Source of the DNA: JAJFUG01 sp964386505 | GTDB lineage: Bacteria; Gemmatimonadota; Glassbacteria; GWA2-58-10 | Length of the DNA stretch: 34,439 nucleotides | NCBI GenBank assembly: GCA_964386505.1 | Contig: CAYLSM010000022.1 | Span: forward strand, 1-34,439 | Direction: 5' to 3' | Shown here: positions 31,714 through 34,439 of the stretch, piece after piece | How the letters are laid out: each line of letters begins with the position of its first letter | Numbering within the stretch: the stretch's first letter is position 1 | Made by a program: the position numbers and the translations under genes | The notes under the pieces: generated by a model | Seen by the model: the letters and a program-made list of their open reading frames with translations, nothing else | The model's database searches: none | Told to the model about the DNA's origin: nothing

Positions 31714-34439
<2,726 letters not shown>

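Overview
The window comes from a GC-rich bacterial chromosome, most likely an uncultivated lineage of or near the FCB superphylum (Glassbacteria-, Latescibacterota- or Gemmatimonadota-like). The clues are a principal-type sigma factor that is short and lacks region 1.1, as in Bacteroidota; a GWxTD-domain TPR protein; B12-dependent radical SAM chemistry; and GC-rich dispersed intergenic repeats. This placement is an inference from gene content, not from a marker-gene comparison. I found no tRNA, rRNA, CRISPR array, transposase or phage gene.

Layout. 1-3860 (+): end of an amidohydrolase, a NodI/NodJ-type ABC-2 exporter pair and an exported FAD-dependent lipoprotein. 3876-10788: a signalling island. 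On the minus strand are a NarL/FixJ response regulator and a GYP-less HD-GYP protein. Divergent from them are a MerR/excisionase-type HTH fused to a receiver domain and a 1141-residue soluble PAS histidine kinase with an apparent lectin-like (jelly-roll) module near its N terminus. 10889-13595 (+): a translationally coupled BtuF-BtuD-BtuC uptake operon, followed by a B12-binding radical SAM protein (13908-15161). 15343-17613 (+): GWxTD/TPR secreted protein. 17840-19489 (+): hybrid cluster protein Hcp. 19658-24233 (+): a lipoprotein amidase with a second, catalytically dead amidase domain, then a secreted GH20-like hexosaminidase; together these look like a cell-wall or amino-sugar degrading pair.

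24472-28510 (-): principal-type sigma factor, three tandem signal peptidase I genes behind a 12/12 consensus sigma-70 promoter, and a DNA-binding HU domain fused to an N-terminal MshEN/GspE-N-like helical domain. 28737-29678 (+): thioredoxin reductase. 29703-30431 (-): an AT-rich orphan lipoprotein that looks foreign. 30680-31636 (+): AraC/GyrI-like regulator. 31714 to the window end (-): an RND efflux permease whose start lies outside the window.

Best candidates for something undescribed are the sensor kinase with a built-in jelly-roll module next to the HTH-receiver protein, the MshEN-HU fusion, the signal peptidase triplication beside the sigma factor, and the active-plus-dead two-amidase lipoprotein. 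All functional statements are read from sequence motifs by eye; no database search was run.
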